Shown here: in pieces, positions 1-8,310 of the stretch | How the letters are laid out: every line of letters starts with the position of its first letter | How positions within the stretch are numbered: position 1 is the first letter of the stretch | NCBI RefSeq assembly: GCF_030269125.1 | Contig: NZ_BSSM01000001.1 | Location: 186,001-250,000 of the forward strand | DNA from: Streptomyces hygroscopicus subsp. hygroscopicus | Lineage (GTDB): Bacteria; Actinomycetota; Actinomycetes; Streptomycetales; Streptomycetaceae | Length of the DNA stretch: 64,000 nt | Reading direction: 5' to 3' | Made by a program: the position numbers and the translations under genes | Notes under the pieces: model-generated | Seen by the model: only the letters and a program-made list of their open reading frames with translations | What the model was told of the DNA's origin: nothing | Databases searched by the model: none

Positions 1-645
1 CCGGAGCTGGCCGCGCGGGTCGCCGGGCGGACCGTCGTCCACATGGGCACCACCTCGCCCGGGTACTCCGGCGCTCTGGAGGCCGACATCCGCGCCGCCG
101 GCGGCCGGTATGTCGAGGCACCGGTCTCCGGGTCCCGCGTACCCGCGGAGCAGGGTCGGCTGGTGGCCATGCTCGCGGGCGAGCCGGCGGCCGTGGACGC
201 CGTACGGCCGTTGCTCGCCCCGATGTGCCACGAGATCTTCACGTGCGGCGCGGCGCCCGGCGCGCTGCTGATGAAGCTGTCGGTCAACCTGTTCCTGATC
301 ACCCTGGTGACCGGGCTGACCGAGGCCTTCCACTTCGCCGAACGGCAGGGCCTGGACCCCCGCCTGTTCCTGGACGTCCTCGACGCGGGTCCCCTGGCCA
401 GCCCGGTCTCCCGGATGAAGGCGCCCAAGCTACGCGAGCGGGACTTCGCCGTGCAGGCGGCCGCGCTCGACGTCCTGAAGAACAACCGGCTCGTCGCCGA
501 GGCCGCCCGCGAGGCCCGCGTGGCGTCCCCGCTCCTCGACGTCTGCCACGCCCTGTTCGAGGAGACCGTGGCCGAGGGGCACGGCGGCGAGGACATGGTC
601 GCCGTGCTCAAGGCCATCGAGGCGCGGACGGACGGCGAGGCGTAG
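1..645 (+). CDS. NAD(P)-dependent 3-hydroxyisobutyrate dehydrogenase-like protein, 5' end cut by window
   Basis: The reading frame is open from base 1 to the TAG at 643-645, so the N-terminal Rossmann half lies outside the window. The visible part starts near the end of the nucleotide-binding domain ([10 protein letters not shown]) and has the family's substrate-loop motif ([14 protein letters not shown]). The all-helical C-terminal domain includes the catalytic-lysine helix ([12 protein letters not shown]). The family reduces or oxidises small beta-hydroxyacids, and bacterial members include tartronate semialdehyde reductases and imine reductases. No link to the clusters further right is seen. 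Substrate cannot be told from this fragment. Confidence 0.85.
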   Translation, partial: PELAARVAGRTVVHMGTTSPGYSGALEADIRAAGGRYVEAPVSGSRVPAEQGRLVAMLAGEPAAVDAVRPLLAPMCHEIFTCGAAPGALLMKLSVNLFLITLVTGLTEAFHFAERQGLDPRLFLDVLDAGPLASPVSRMKAPKLRERDFAVQAAALDVLKNNRLVAEAAREARVASPLLDVCHALFEETVAEGHGGEDMVAVLKAIEARTDGEA

Positions 646-647
646 TC

Positions 648-686
648 CGGGTCAGCGCTCGGGGTGGCACGGGTCAGCGCTTGGGG
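648..686. repeat. 17-base imperfect direct repeat, 22-base period
   Basis: CGGGTCAGCGCTCGGGG at 648-664 recurs at 670-686 with one mismatch (C to T). The second copy contains the stop codon and last codons of the minus-strand PPOX gene. The arrangement looks like a small tandem duplication in the intergenic space between two convergent genes. Confidence 0.6.
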
Positions 687-1111
687 ATGCCGTACACCCG
701 TGCGACGTGCAGCCGGACCACGAGGCGGCGGTCGCGGACCATCGCGGCGCGGTAGTCGTCCCAGTCCGGGTGCTCGCCGAGTACCGCGCGGTAGAGCCGG
801 ATCAGCTCCTCCACGGTCTCGTCGTGGGGATCCTGGGCGACCGGGGACAGTTCCGCCGTGCCCTCGGCGACGGTGTAGGCCCAGCGGTCGTCGCTGGTGA
901 CGTGGTACGAGGCGCGGGGGTCGCGGCGCAGATTGCGGGTCTTGGCACGGTCGTCGGTGACGGAGACGCGGATGATCCGCTCGTCGGGGTCGTAGGCGTG
1001 GCTGACATTGGACAGTTGGGGGCGGCCGTCGCGGCGGAGGGTGACCAGTACGCCGCCGTGTCCTTCGGAGAGCAGCGGGAGGAGCGCGTCCTGCGTGGAG
1101 TCCTGAGTCAT
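674..1111 (-). CDS. PPOX-class F420-dependent oxidoreductase
   Basis: A 145-residue single split-barrel protein that starts at ATG 1111 and ends in IPKR. It follows the pattern of the pyridoxamine-phosphate-oxidase-like F420 proteins of actinomycetes: a GHGGVLVTLRRDGRPQLSN beta-hairpin, the RNLRRDPRASYHV phosphate-loop region, and the conserved tail with DWDDYRAAMV followed by RLVVRLHVARVYG. Length is normal for the family. These proteins bind F420 or a flavin and reduce assorted small molecules; the substrate is unknown. A longer upstream reading frame exists but lacks family similarity. Its terminal codons lie in one copy of a 17-base repeat (see repeat at 648-686). Confidence 0.85.
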   Translation of the reverse strand: MTQDSTQDALLPLLSEGHGGVLVTLRRDGRPQLSNVSHAYDPDERIIRVSVTDDRAKTRNLRRDPRASYHVTSDDRWAYTVAEGTAELSPVAQDPHDETVEELIRLYRAVLGEHPDWDDYRAAMVRDRRLVVRLHVARVYGIPKR

Positions 1112-1791
1112 GCGGGGTTCAACGGCCCACGGGCGGGGGCGCATTCCCCGGCCGTACTCCGTCCGGCGGACCCGGCGGCCCGCTCGTGGACACGGTCCGC
1201 GAGCGCGCTCGCGGCGGCCACGGGCGCGTTGGCGGGCGGGGCGCCGGACCGGCCGGGGCCGGTCGGGCGGCGCCCGCCGGACCCGGCTGGACCGGCCGGG
1301 CGCGCCGGTTCTCGTAGTGGCGCTCGGCCGCCGGCGCACGCTCCGGTCGCGCGGTCGGTGCCCGGTACCGCCGTCGGCTCCGGTCCGCCGCCGCGCCGCT
1401 TCGGTGCCCGCCTTACGAGGGGCGCGGTCATGACGCTGCTCACGCCCGACCCGTGCACTCCCGGGCGTTCGAGGCGGCGGGCGGGGGCGGACCGTGCCGA
1501 ACACCCCGGCCGCGCCGCGGCGGTGGCCGTGGCGGCCACGCCGCACGTCGCGGGCACCGGAACCGCGCTCGGGGCCTTGGCGGCGGTGGCGGGGCCCGGC
1601 GTACCGACGACCACCGCGCTCCCCGGCGTCGGGAACGTCGTGACCGTCGTAGCGGCCCAGCCCGCCGGACTCGCCGCCGGCGTCCGGGCGGCCGGCTGTT
1701 CCGTGACGCCACGGTCGGTGCCGGCGGCGCCGACCGTGGCGACGGCCCGCGCGGTGGGCCGCGCGACGTGCGGGCCCACCGGCTGTCCCTC
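1112..1791. other. 680-base gap without recognisable gene
   Basis: Several long open frames exist on both strands, but their translations are low-complexity Ala/Arg/Pro/Gly-rich sequence without domain similarity. They look like open frames caused by very high GC content. No tRNA, obvious terminator or promoter was recognised. Confidence 0.5.
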
Positions 1792-2493
1792 TTACGACCG
1801 TGTCGCGGACCTGCTCCGTACGAGCGCGAACGCGGCGGCGGCCAGACCCAGGACGCCGACGACCAGCCCGGCGACGCCCAGCCCGCGCGCGGTGGAGTCG
1901 CTCGCCCCGGCGGTCGCCGCGCCGGCCGGGGCCGCGGCGGGCGAGGGGTCGTCCGCGGTGAGCGTCAGGACCGGGGCCGGATTGTCCGGCTCGTCGCCGC
2001 CGGAGACCGGTTCCCCGATCCAGCGGACGACCTTGCCGTCCGAGTAGGTCTGGAGAGTCTTGAACACCAACTGACCGGTGTCCTCGGGCAGTTCACCGAA
2101 GGCGACATCGAAGTCCTCGTACTGCCCTGCGGCGATCCTCCCCCCGGTGAAGGTGATCTCGGACGCCGCCTCGGTGAGGGTGCCGTCGTCGGTCTTGACC
2201 GGCGTCTTCAGCCTGGTGGTGGTCACCTTGGCGGTCCAGCCGTCCCGGGGGCGGACCAGGATGCCGAGGACGGGGTGGTCGGTGGGCAGGAAGACCTGGA
2301 CCTTGCTGGTGTAGGCGTGGTCCTCCTCGTTGGGCACGCGGAAGGTCAGCACGCCGTCGGTGGCGCCCTTGGCGTAGCTCTCGGGGTGGACGGTGACGTG
2401 GGCCTCGGCGACGCCGGCGGCGAGCAGGACCGAGGCGAGGGCGGCGGCCGTGACGGTTCCGGCGCGGCGCGGGGTGATGCGTGCTGCGGACAT
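1792..2493 (-). CDS. YcnI-family (DUF1775) membrane-anchored copper-associated protein
   Basis: A 233-residue exported protein. Residues 1-32 form a signal peptide ending AEA, so the mature protein would start with HVTVHP, the conserved N-terminal histidine that in YcnI proteins forms part of the copper-binding brace. The beta-rich DUF1775 domain fills about residues 32-180 ([44 protein letters not shown]). An Ala/Pro linker and one C-terminal membrane helix ([19 protein letters not shown]) with a basic RSRSATRS tail follow. It lies just downstream of the membrane protein at 2540-3130, and both may form a copper-handling unit. Family assignment is firm; the physiological role is inferred. Confidence 0.9.
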   Translation of the reverse strand: MSAARITPRRAGTVTAAALASVLLAAGVAEAHVTVHPESYAKGATDGVLTFRVPNEEDHAYTSKVQVFLPTDHPVLGILVRPRDGWTAKVTTTRLKTPVKTDDGTLTEAASEITFTGGRIAAGQYEDFDVAFGELPEDTGQLVFKTLQTYSDGKVVRWIGEPVSGGDEPDNPAPVLTLTADDPSPAAAPAGAATAGASDSTARGLGVAGLVVGVLGLAAAAFALVRSRSATRS

Positions 2494-2539
2494 GGGTGAG
2501 TCGGTCTCCGTACGGGTGACGTGTGACGCGGGTCAGGGG

Positions 2540-3130
2540 TCAGGGCGAGTACGGGATCGGGACGGGCGGTCCGCGCCGGGTGACCGCGTGCCGCAACGGC
2601 ACCCGGCGCGGCGGCCCGTGACCGGCGCGGGTCCGCGGGACCGGCTCGGCGGCGTCGGGCAGCGGGGCGGGGCGCCACCGCGTGAGCAGGCCGGGGACGA
2701 GTGCGGCGGTGCGCCGCAGCAGGGCCCACAGCGCGGCCTCGCCCCGCCGCAGCCACCAGGAGGCGGCGAGGGCGGCGAGGAGGTGGGCGGCGGTGGCATG
2801 GGCCGTGGTGTGCGCGGAGGCGGCCGTCATCCGCAGGGAGGTCCCGGTCATGCCGGGCATGCCGGCCATCGGGGGGCCGGCGCGGTCCGCGTCGAACCAC
2901 GCGTGCAGGCCCGCCTGGGTGAGCAGCATGGTCGCGCCGATGCCGGTCCCCGACCGCTCCCGACCGCCCAGCGTCCAGCCGAGCGCGAACACCGCGAGGA
3001 AGCCGGCCCCGTCGGAGCCCGGCGACGGCATCTCCCCCATGGCCAGTCCATGGCCGGCGGCGGCGAGCAGCACGCACACCGCGGCGAACACCGCGGCCCG
3101 CAGGCCTCTCACCGCCGGGGATGCGCTCAC
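2540..3130 (-). CDS. Small membrane protein, His/Met-rich, next to YcnI
   Basis: About 196 residues with several hydrophobic stretches ([44 protein letters not shown]) and an extra-membrane loop containing MAGMPGMTG and clustered His ([11 protein letters not shown]). I place the start at GTG 3130 because GGAGGA lies 9 bases upstream; an in-frame GTG at 3148 lies before that site. Proteins of this type are often found beside YcnI/CopC-like genes in actinomycetes, so a role in copper homeostasis is likely but only inferred from context. The C-terminal part is Arg/Pro-rich and cytoplasmic by charge. Confidence 0.7.
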   Translation of the reverse strand: MSASPAVRGLRAAVFAAVCVLLAAAGHGLAMGEMPSPGSDGAGFLAVFALGWTLGGRERSGTGIGATMLLTQAGLHAWFDADRAGPPMAGMPGMTGTSLRMTAASAHTTAHATAAHLLAALAASWWLRRGEAALWALLRRTAALVPGLLTRWRPAPLPDAAEPVPRTRAGHGPPRRVPLRHAVTRRGPPVPIPYSP

Positions 3131-3219
3131 GGTGACAGATCCTCCCACGGCGGAAAGGGGCGCGCGCCGTGCGCGTGGCGTCCGGCGGAGCCGGCCGCCC
3201 GGGGAGTCGCCGGCCGCGG

Positions 3220-3398
3220 ATCAGTCCGCGCCGCGGCTCCGCTCCCGATCGGCCCGGACCACCTCCGCGTACCGGTACCCGCTCCCCTTGACGGTGCGGG
3301 GCCTGGGTGCCGTCGTCGACACGGACCAGGCCGAAGCGCTTGTCGTAGCCGTACGCCCACTCGAAGTTGTCCGGCCCGGACCAGCTGAACGACGTCAC
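3220..3398 (-). pseudogene. C-terminal remnant of a GH1 beta-glucosidase
   Basis: On the minus strand the sequence reads [20 protein letters not shown] and then VRVDDGTQA. This is the conserved end of family 1 glycoside hydrolases (DNFEW...GYxKRFGLVxVD). A frame change at about 3300 is needed to continue into the expected tail ([17 protein letters not shown]). Nothing of the rest of the (beta/alpha)8 barrel is present, so only some 60 of about 450 residues survive. It abuts a peptidase remnant on the other strand at about 3390, which marks a recombination scar. Confidence 0.65.
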
Positions 3399-3519
3399 CA
3401 GCGGCTCGAACGGGTCGTGCGACGTCGCCTGCCTGTGCCAGGCGGGGACGGGCTACGACGGCCCGACGGGTCTCGGCACCCCGAACGGGACCGCGGCCTT
3501 CACCAAGTGGTCCGGGAAT
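3391..3519 (+). pseudogene. C-terminal remnant of an S53 (sedolisin/kumamolisin-like) peptidase
   Basis: The plus strand reads [17 protein letters not shown] and then [16 protein letters not shown]. This is the characteristic C-terminal segment of S53 peptidases: the DVTSGSNG calcium-site strand, then the GYDxPTGLGTPNG motif. Only about 40 of about 500 residues remain and no start codon or RBS serves it. Directly upstream, on the opposite strand, lies the GH1 remnant. Confidence 0.6.
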
Positions 3520-3596
3520 GATCCGGACCGCGTGACCGCGCCAACTCGGTTTTCGGATCAACGAGTTGAAGGGCGCTGTCGGGTACGCTCGGCGGC

Positions 3597-4016
3597 ATGA
3601 GCGCTGACGATCTCCCCAAGCTTGCCCTTGCCTTCCCCGGTCCGGAGCGCGACAGCGGGGTCGAGGCCATCATCAGCGGTCGCAAGACCGCGATGACGGC
3701 GCTGGTCGAGATCCTGGAGCGGATAGGGCAGCCCATCCCGGAGGTCGGCCAGCGGTACGCGGTGCTCGACTCGGAGGACCGCACGGCCGTCGTGATCGAA
3801 CTGACCGAGGCCCGGGTGATCCCGTTTCGCGAGGTGGACGACCGGTTCGCGCTGGACGAGGGCCGCGGGTACGCCGACGTCGAGGAGTGGGCCGCCGCAC
3901 ACCGGGACTTCTTCCGCGGTGCGCAGGTGACCGAACTTCTCGGGTACACGCCGGTCGTGGACGACGACGCCCTGGTCGTGGCCGAGCGCTTCCGCGTGGT
4001 CGACGCAGAGGACTGA
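3597..4016 (+). CDS. ASCH-domain protein
   Basis: A 139-residue protein starting at ATG 3597. It has the ASCH layout: an N-terminal FPGPERDSGVEAIISGRKTA segment with the GxKxxT-like loop, a central strand region (VGQRYAVLDSEDRTAVVIEL), the ARVIPFREVDDRFALDEG segment and the EEWAAAHRDFF helix. ASCH domains are PUA-like beta-barrels thought to bind RNA or modified nucleosides; some members hydrolyse N4-acetylcytidine. It stands alone and is convergent with the aminotransferase gene at 4084 across a strong hairpin. Confidence 0.85.
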   Translation: MSADDLPKLALAFPGPERDSGVEAIISGRKTAMTALVEILERIGQPIPEVGQRYAVLDSEDRTAVVIELTEARVIPFREVDDRFALDEGRGYADVEEWAAAHRDFFRGAQVTELLGYTPVVDDDALVVAERFRVVDAED

Positions 4017-4034
4017 GGGCCCCGTACCGGCATC

Positions 4035-4065
4035 GGGCCCCGCCGGTCGACGCCCGGCGGGGCCC
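4035..4065. terminator. Bidirectional hairpin terminator between convergent genes
   Basis: GGGCCCCGCCGG (4035-4046), a 7-base loop and CCGGCGGGGCCC (4054-4065) form a perfect 12-bp stem. It sits in the 67-base gap between the ASCH gene (ending 4016) and the minus-strand operon ending at 4084, so it can end transcripts from both sides. No U-tract follows, as is usual in high-GC actinomycetes. Confidence 0.8.
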
Positions 4066-4083
4066 GCCCTCGTCACACGGCCC

Positions 4084-5193
4084 CTACTCGCCCCGCGCCT
4101 TGGTGAGGTGCCGGATCGACTCCTCCAACGCCCCCTCCAGCTCGACCAGTCGGGGCATCGGGATCTCGCCCATGGTGGCGATGCGGAAGTGCGTCTCCGA
4201 CAGGCGGCCCTGCCCCGCGTAGATGACGTAGCCGCGCTGTTTCAGCTCGTCGTGCAGGGCACGGTAGGTGACGCCGGCGGGCAGGCCCAGAGCCGTGACC
4301 GAGTTCGCGCGGTGCGGCTCCTCGATCAGGACCGGCAGGTCCAGCCGGGCGAACCCGGCGCGCACCACGGCCGCGCGTTCCCGGTACAGCCGCAGGCGCG
4401 CCTCGTACCCGCCGGCCCCCTCGTACTGTGCGATGGCCTCGTCCAGCGCGTAGCACGTCTGGACCGCCGGGGTGAACGGGATGTCCCCGGCCTGCTGGGA
4501 CCTCAGTTGGGCGGCGGGGTCGAGGTAGACGCTGCGCCGGGGCGCCGCCGCGACCCGGCCTGTGCCCTTGACGGTGGACAACAGCAGGAAGGAGACGCCG
4601 GGAACGCCGTGCAGCCCCTTGTTCGCCGTCCCGCAGACGATGTCGGCGTGCACCTCGGCGAGACCGGGTGACTCGATGGCGGTCGAGCTGATCGCGTCGA
4701 CCAGGAAGACCGCCTCGTGGTCACGGACGATCGCCCCTATCTCCGCGATCGGATTGAGCAGCCCGGTGGTCGTCTCGTGATGGACGCACGCGACGGCGTC
4801 GATGCGACCGTCCGATCGCAGCAGGTCGGCGATGGCGCCCGGGTCGACCGGTCTGGTCCACGGACCCTCCACCACGACCGTCTCCACGCCGTGCGCCTCG
4901 GCCATGGACAGCAGCCGGGCCCCGTAGACCCCGTTGTCGACCACCAGCAGTTTGCGTCCGGCGCGGACGGAGCCGATCACGGCCGTCTCCATGGCCGCCG
5001 TGCCGGAGCCGGTGATGAGCACCGTCTCGTGGGTGCCCGCCACCCCGAGGCACCGGGCCAGCGAGGTGCGCAGGCGGCCCATGAGGTCGGCGAACTCGGG
5101 CTCGCGGTGGCACAGGTCGCCCCGGAGCATGGCCTCGCGCACCCCCGGGGAGGTGCACGCGGGCCCCGGGTTGAGCAGGACGAGGTCACTCAT
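4084..5193 (-). CDS. 2-aminoethylphosphonate-pyruvate transaminase-like PLP enzyme
   Basis: A 369-residue fold-type I aminotransferase with the PhnW pattern. It has the N-terminal LLNPGPACTS and LCHREPEF motifs, the cofactor loop ITGSGTAAMET, the VDAISS aspartate and the Schiff-base lysine in GTANKGLHGVPG. Near the end is the HFRIATMGE segment typical of the AEP/serine-glyoxylate group. Family members interconvert phosphonoacetaldehyde and 2-aminoethylphosphonate. With the mutase and decarboxylase homologues in the same operon it would be the third step of an AEP-type pathway. It is the last gene of the minus-strand operon, overlaps its upstream neighbour by 8 bases, and ends at a strong hairpin. 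Confidence 0.85.
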   Translation of the reverse strand: MSDLVLLNPGPACTSPGVREAMLRGDLCHREPEFADLMGRLRTSLARCLGVAGTHETVLITGSGTAAMETAVIGSVRAGRKLLVVDNGVYGARLLSMAEAHGVETVVVEGPWTRPVDPGAIADLLRSDGRIDAVACVHHETTTGLLNPIAEIGAIVRDHEAVFLVDAISSTAIESPGLAEVHADIVCGTANKGLHGVPGVSFLLLSTVKGTGRVAAAPRRSVYLDPAAQLRSQQAGDIPFTPAVQTCYALDEAIAQYEGAGGYEARLRLYRERAAVVRAGFARLDLPVLIEEPHRANSVTALGLPAGVTYRALHDELKQRGYVIYAGQGRLSETHFRIATMGEIPMPRLVELEGALEESIRHLTKARGE

Positions 5194-6529
5194 CGTCGCT
5201 CCAGTAGACCGGTGCCGGGATCGCGCCCTGAAGACCGTTGATCATCAGGTGGCCGTCGCCCTTGATGCCGTAGCGGCGGATGGCGCCCACGAACTCGCCG
5301 TCCAGGACGTACGAGCCGTAGACGACGGGGACGGTGATCTCGTGCAGGTCGCCGGCCTCGTCCTGGAAGGAGAGGGGCTTCGGGGTCGGCGTCATCAGCT
5401 CCTGGACGACCCAGGGGCGCTCGGCGGTGGCCGCCTGTTCGATCAGGCCGGACCACTCGGCGGCGGTGAGTTCGCGGCCGATGAGGACGTCCCGGCCCTT
5501 CTCCCCCAGCGCGGGCTTGACCACCAGCCGGTGCTGGTTGCGCAGGGACCAGTCGAGCAGGTCGACGCGCTCGCCCCGCCAGAAGGTGTGGCGCTCGGTG
5601 AGCCGCCTGGTCCAGGGGACCGCCTCGGCCAGGCCGGCGGCGAGGGAGGGCGGCAGTTCGCCGGTGAACTCCTCGTCGGACAGCATCGCGAGGGTCGCCT
5701 TCGTGGCGAGGATCTCTCCCCACAGACCGGTGATGGACCTGAGGGCCCCGTCGCGGGCCGCGGCGGAGATCCTGCCCAACTCCGCCATGTGGTGGGCGTT
5801 GTCCGCATCCGGCAGGAAGTAGCGGTGGACGAGCCCGATGCGCCGGCCCTGGTGCCAGGCGGCGCCCTCGCGGATCTCGATGTCCTCCATGTGCACGGAC
5901 CGCGCGGTGAGTCCGTGCCGGGCCAGCTCCAACACCAGCGACCGGTAGTGCCAGTTGTCGAAGTGGTCGTCGCCGGCCGCCTCGTCCGCGTAGTACGTGA
6001 GGGCGATCAGTCCGTCCTCGTGCGTCATGTGCCGGCGCAGCACGTCCGCGAACCGGCCCATCAGATAACGGGGTTCACCGCACGCGCCGAACTCCGGCCT
6101 GAGCACGTCCGCCTGGTGTGCGCGCAGCAGCATGTCGTTGAGCGGGAACAGCCCGGCGAGGGAGCCCGCGTTGACGTCGACGATGACGCAGCGCTCGGGG
6201 CCGGTGCCGTCGGCGCTGCCGAGGATCATGTCGGGCCGGCCGATGAGGTGCCAGTCCCGCGCCGGCAGCGACTCCCACATCGGGACGAGTTGCTCGGGCA
6301 GGCCCAGGGCCTTGGCCATGCGGCCGGCGTCACCGTCGTGACGGTCGATGAACGCCTCGACGCCGCGCCGGAACGTCTGCCAGGTGCGGGACATCTGCCC
6401 GAACGTCGCCCTGGGCAGCCGGGCGGCCGACAGGGCGAAGCGGAAGGGCACCGGTACGGCGTCCAGCTCGGCGGTGACGGCGGACAGTTCCTCGGCGGTG
6501 AGCGAGCGGGGCGCGAGCAGTCCGGTCAT
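5186..6529 (-). CDS. ATP-grasp-like ligase, cluster paralogue 1
   Basis: A 447-residue protein. The C-terminal half shows ATP-grasp features: a lysine and glycine-rich loop (LVVKPALGEKGRDVLIG, Lys338), a hinge-like strand (RPWVVQELM), and a late acidic/Arg segment (GAIRRYGIKGDGH followed by MINGL) where metal ligands are expected. It shares its layout with the protein at 38636-39997: an acidic DVNAGS or EFNVSGA strand, a VPWTR/LPWTR segment, the Lys loop and VVQE. This makes the two distant paralogues at opposite ends of the cluster. Family enzymes join a carboxylate to an amine through an acyl-phosphate, so a peptide or amide ligase is likely. It overlaps the hydrolase gene by ATGA and the aminotransferase by 8 bases. 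Confidence 0.6.
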   Translation of the reverse strand: MTGLLAPRSLTAEELSAVTAELDAVPVPFRFALSAARLPRATFGQMSRTWQTFRRGVEAFIDRHDGDAGRMAKALGLPEQLVPMWESLPARDWHLIGRPDMILGSADGTGPERCVIVDVNAGSLAGLFPLNDMLLRAHQADVLRPEFGACGEPRYLMGRFADVLRRHMTHEDGLIALTYYADEAAGDDHFDNWHYRSLVLELARHGLTARSVHMEDIEIREGAAWHQGRRIGLVHRYFLPDADNAHHMAELGRISAAARDGALRSITGLWGEILATKATLAMLSDEEFTGELPPSLAAGLAEAVPWTRRLTERHTFWRGERVDLLDWSLRNQHRLVVKPALGEKGRDVLIGRELTAAEWSGLIEQAATAERPWVVQELMTPTPKPLSFQDEAGDLHEITVPVVYGSYVLDGEFVGAIRRYGIKGDGHLMINGLQGAIPAPVYWSDDE

Positions 6530-7362
6530 CGTGCCGCCCTCGCGAGGAAGGCGCGGGCCTTCTCCAGGAACTCCTCGGGCCGCTCCATGGTGATCATGTG
6601 GCCCAGGTCGGCTATGTACTCGGCGCTCGCGCCGGGGATGTCGCGCGCGAGGCGCTCGCCGATCTCGATGGCGTCCGGCTGGTCCATGCCGCCGATCAGG
6701 ACGAGCGTGGGGACCTGGATGGTGCCGAGGCGTTCGGCGGCGTTGGGCACCAGTTCGAGTTCGTCGGGCTCGTTGCCCGTCTCGGCGACCGTCCTGCGCC
6801 GCCGGTCGTAGCCCATGGTGGCGGAGACCCGCAGTCGCGCGATCAGTGTCGGGTCCATGTCCGCGAGCGTCCGCTTGGGTCCGGCGACCCAGCTGCCGAG
6901 GCTGATGTCGAGGGCCTTGTCGTAGTCCCCGGCCCAGATGAGGTCCTCCTCGGCCATCCGGTTCGTGTTCACCTCGTCGGTCCACACGTGCTCGCGGCTG
7001 ACCGGCGCGGCGAGCAGCAGGGAGCGGACCTTGCCGGGGTGCAGCACCGCGAACTCGACGGCGATCCGGCCGCCGAAGGAGGGGCCGATCACGTGGGCGC
7101 GCTCGATGCCCAGGTGGTCGAGGAGGGCGGCGAGGTCGTCGGCCGACTGGTACGGCTCGTCCGGATACCCGGAGCGGCCGAAGCCCCGGCAGTCGTAGCG
7201 GACCACGGTGTAGTCCTTGGCCAGCTCCTCGAACTGGCCGTCCCAGATGGTGGTGTTGCCGTTGCCGGTGTGCAGCAGGACCACGGCGTCGCCGGAGCCC
7301 GCGCGTTCGTAGTACAGCTCCGTTCCGTTGACGGGTGCGAAGCCGGTCTCGTGGTGCGTCAT
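6526..7362 (-). CDS. Alpha/beta-fold hydrolase
   Basis: A 278-residue alpha/beta hydrolase. It has the HTGNGN oxyanion strand, a GPSFGG nucleophile elbow (Ser in GxSxG), the GGMDQPD acid turn and the GHMITME histidine. It begins at ATG 7362 with GAGGAGAG 4 bases upstream. It sits inside the phosphonate-type operon (ATGA overlap with the ATP-grasp gene), so it may hydrolyse an ester or thioester intermediate or proofread. Sequence does not identify the substrate. Members of this branch include 3-oxoadipate enol-lactonase-like and haloperoxidase-like proteins. Confidence 0.8.
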   Translation of the reverse strand: MTHHETGFAPVNGTELYYERAGSGDAVVLLHTGNGNTTIWDGQFEELAKDYTVVRYDCRGFGRSGYPDEPYQSADDLAALLDHLGIERAHVIGPSFGGRIAVEFAVLHPGKVRSLLLAAPVSREHVWTDEVNTNRMAEEDLIWAGDYDKALDISLGSWVAGPKRTLADMDPTLIARLRVSATMGYDRRRRTVAETGNEPDELELVPNAAERLGTIQVPTLVLIGGMDQPDAIEIGERLARDIPGASAEYIADLGHMITMERPEEFLEKARAFLARAAR

Positions 7363-7381
7363 GTTCTCTCCTCGTGCTGGC

Positions 7382-8233
7382 TCAGCCGCGGGCGGCGGTC
7401 AGCGCGCCGGTCAGCGGGGTGGACGGCAGCGACACGGTCTCGCTGTAACCGGCGGCGCGGATCTCCACCAGGAGGTCCTCCTGGGTCAGGGAGCTGCCGC
7501 CGTTGACCGCGGTGACCAGGTCGGACATCGCGTTGACGATCGGGAGTTCGGAGTCGGCGGCGAACGTGGTGGCGATCACCCAGCCGCCGGGCCGCAGCAC
7601 CCGGCGCACCGCCTCCAGCGCCTTCGGGATCGCGTCGGGGGACATGAAGCTCAGCGGCAGCCAGGCCAGGTCGTACACCGCGTCGTCGGCGAGGTCGGTG
7701 ACGTCGCCGTGCCGCAGCTCGACCCGGTCGGCGCAGCCCGCGTCGTCGATCACGGTGCGGGCGAGACCCAGCACGCGTTCCATGCGGTCCACGCCGACGA
7801 CGCGGGCGCGCGGCCAGCGTTCGGCGATGCGCGCGGCGAGCTGGCCGGTGCCCACGCCGACGTCGAGGAAGACGGCGTCCGTCCGCTCGGCGATGCCGGT
7901 GAGGCCGAGGACGGGGGCGGCCTCGTCGACGATCCAGTCGGCGACCTGGCGCGAGCCGCGCCCCTGGGCGAGCAGGACCTCGTCAGGCATGTCGCCCCAG
8001 CCCTTGGTGGGGCCCTCGGCGAACGCCGCGGCCTGGGCGAGCTGGCTGGTCAGGGCGGCGGCGAACTCCGGATCGTGGGAGCCGACCGGCAGCCCGGACA
8101 GGGTGAGCGCCCGTTCCACCGCGGCGCGCTGCTGCGGTGTCAGGTCGTCGCGGCCCTGCGCGGCGTAGGCGGCGACGGCCCAGGCCGCGTCGACCAGTCT
8201 GCTGAGTTCGAACTGCATCTGTGCACCGAGCAT
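7382..8233 (-). CDS. SAM-dependent class I methyltransferase
   Basis: A 283-residue protein with an N-terminal helical part (1-90) and a Rossmann methyltransferase domain. Motif I is FLDVGVGTGQLAARIA, the acidic end of strand 2 is VVGVDRM, motif II/III is LRHGDVTDL, and LRPGGWVIATTF is motif III of small-molecule methyltransferases. AAGGAGG stands 8 bases before ATG 8233. It is probably a tailoring methyltransferase; O-, N- or phosphonate-ester methylation cannot be told apart. Dehydrophos shows that phosphonate O-methylation occurs in such pathways. Confidence 0.8.
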   Translation of the reverse strand: MLGAQMQFELSRLVDAAWAVAAYAAQGRDDLTPQQRAAVERALTLSGLPVGSHDPEFAAALTSQLAQAAAFAEGPTKGWGDMPDEVLLAQGRGSRQVADWIVDEAAPVLGLTGIAERTDAVFLDVGVGTGQLAARIAERWPRARVVGVDRMERVLGLARTVIDDAGCADRVELRHGDVTDLADDAVYDLAWLPLSFMSPDAIPKALEAVRRVLRPGGWVIATTFAADSELPIVNAMSDLVTAVNGGSSLTQEDLLVEIRAAGYSETVSLPSTPLTGALTAARG

Positions 8234-8310
8234 GATGCTGCCTCCTTAGGCATCAAACCGAGTGGAGCCGGGCTGGACGGAGCCGGGCAGGTCGGACCGC
8301 GTCGGGCCCG

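Noticed and set aside
1108..1779. Long open frames on both strands between the PPOX and YcnI genes
   Set aside because: No domain similarity, no clear RBS, and low-complexity Ala/Arg/Pro composition.
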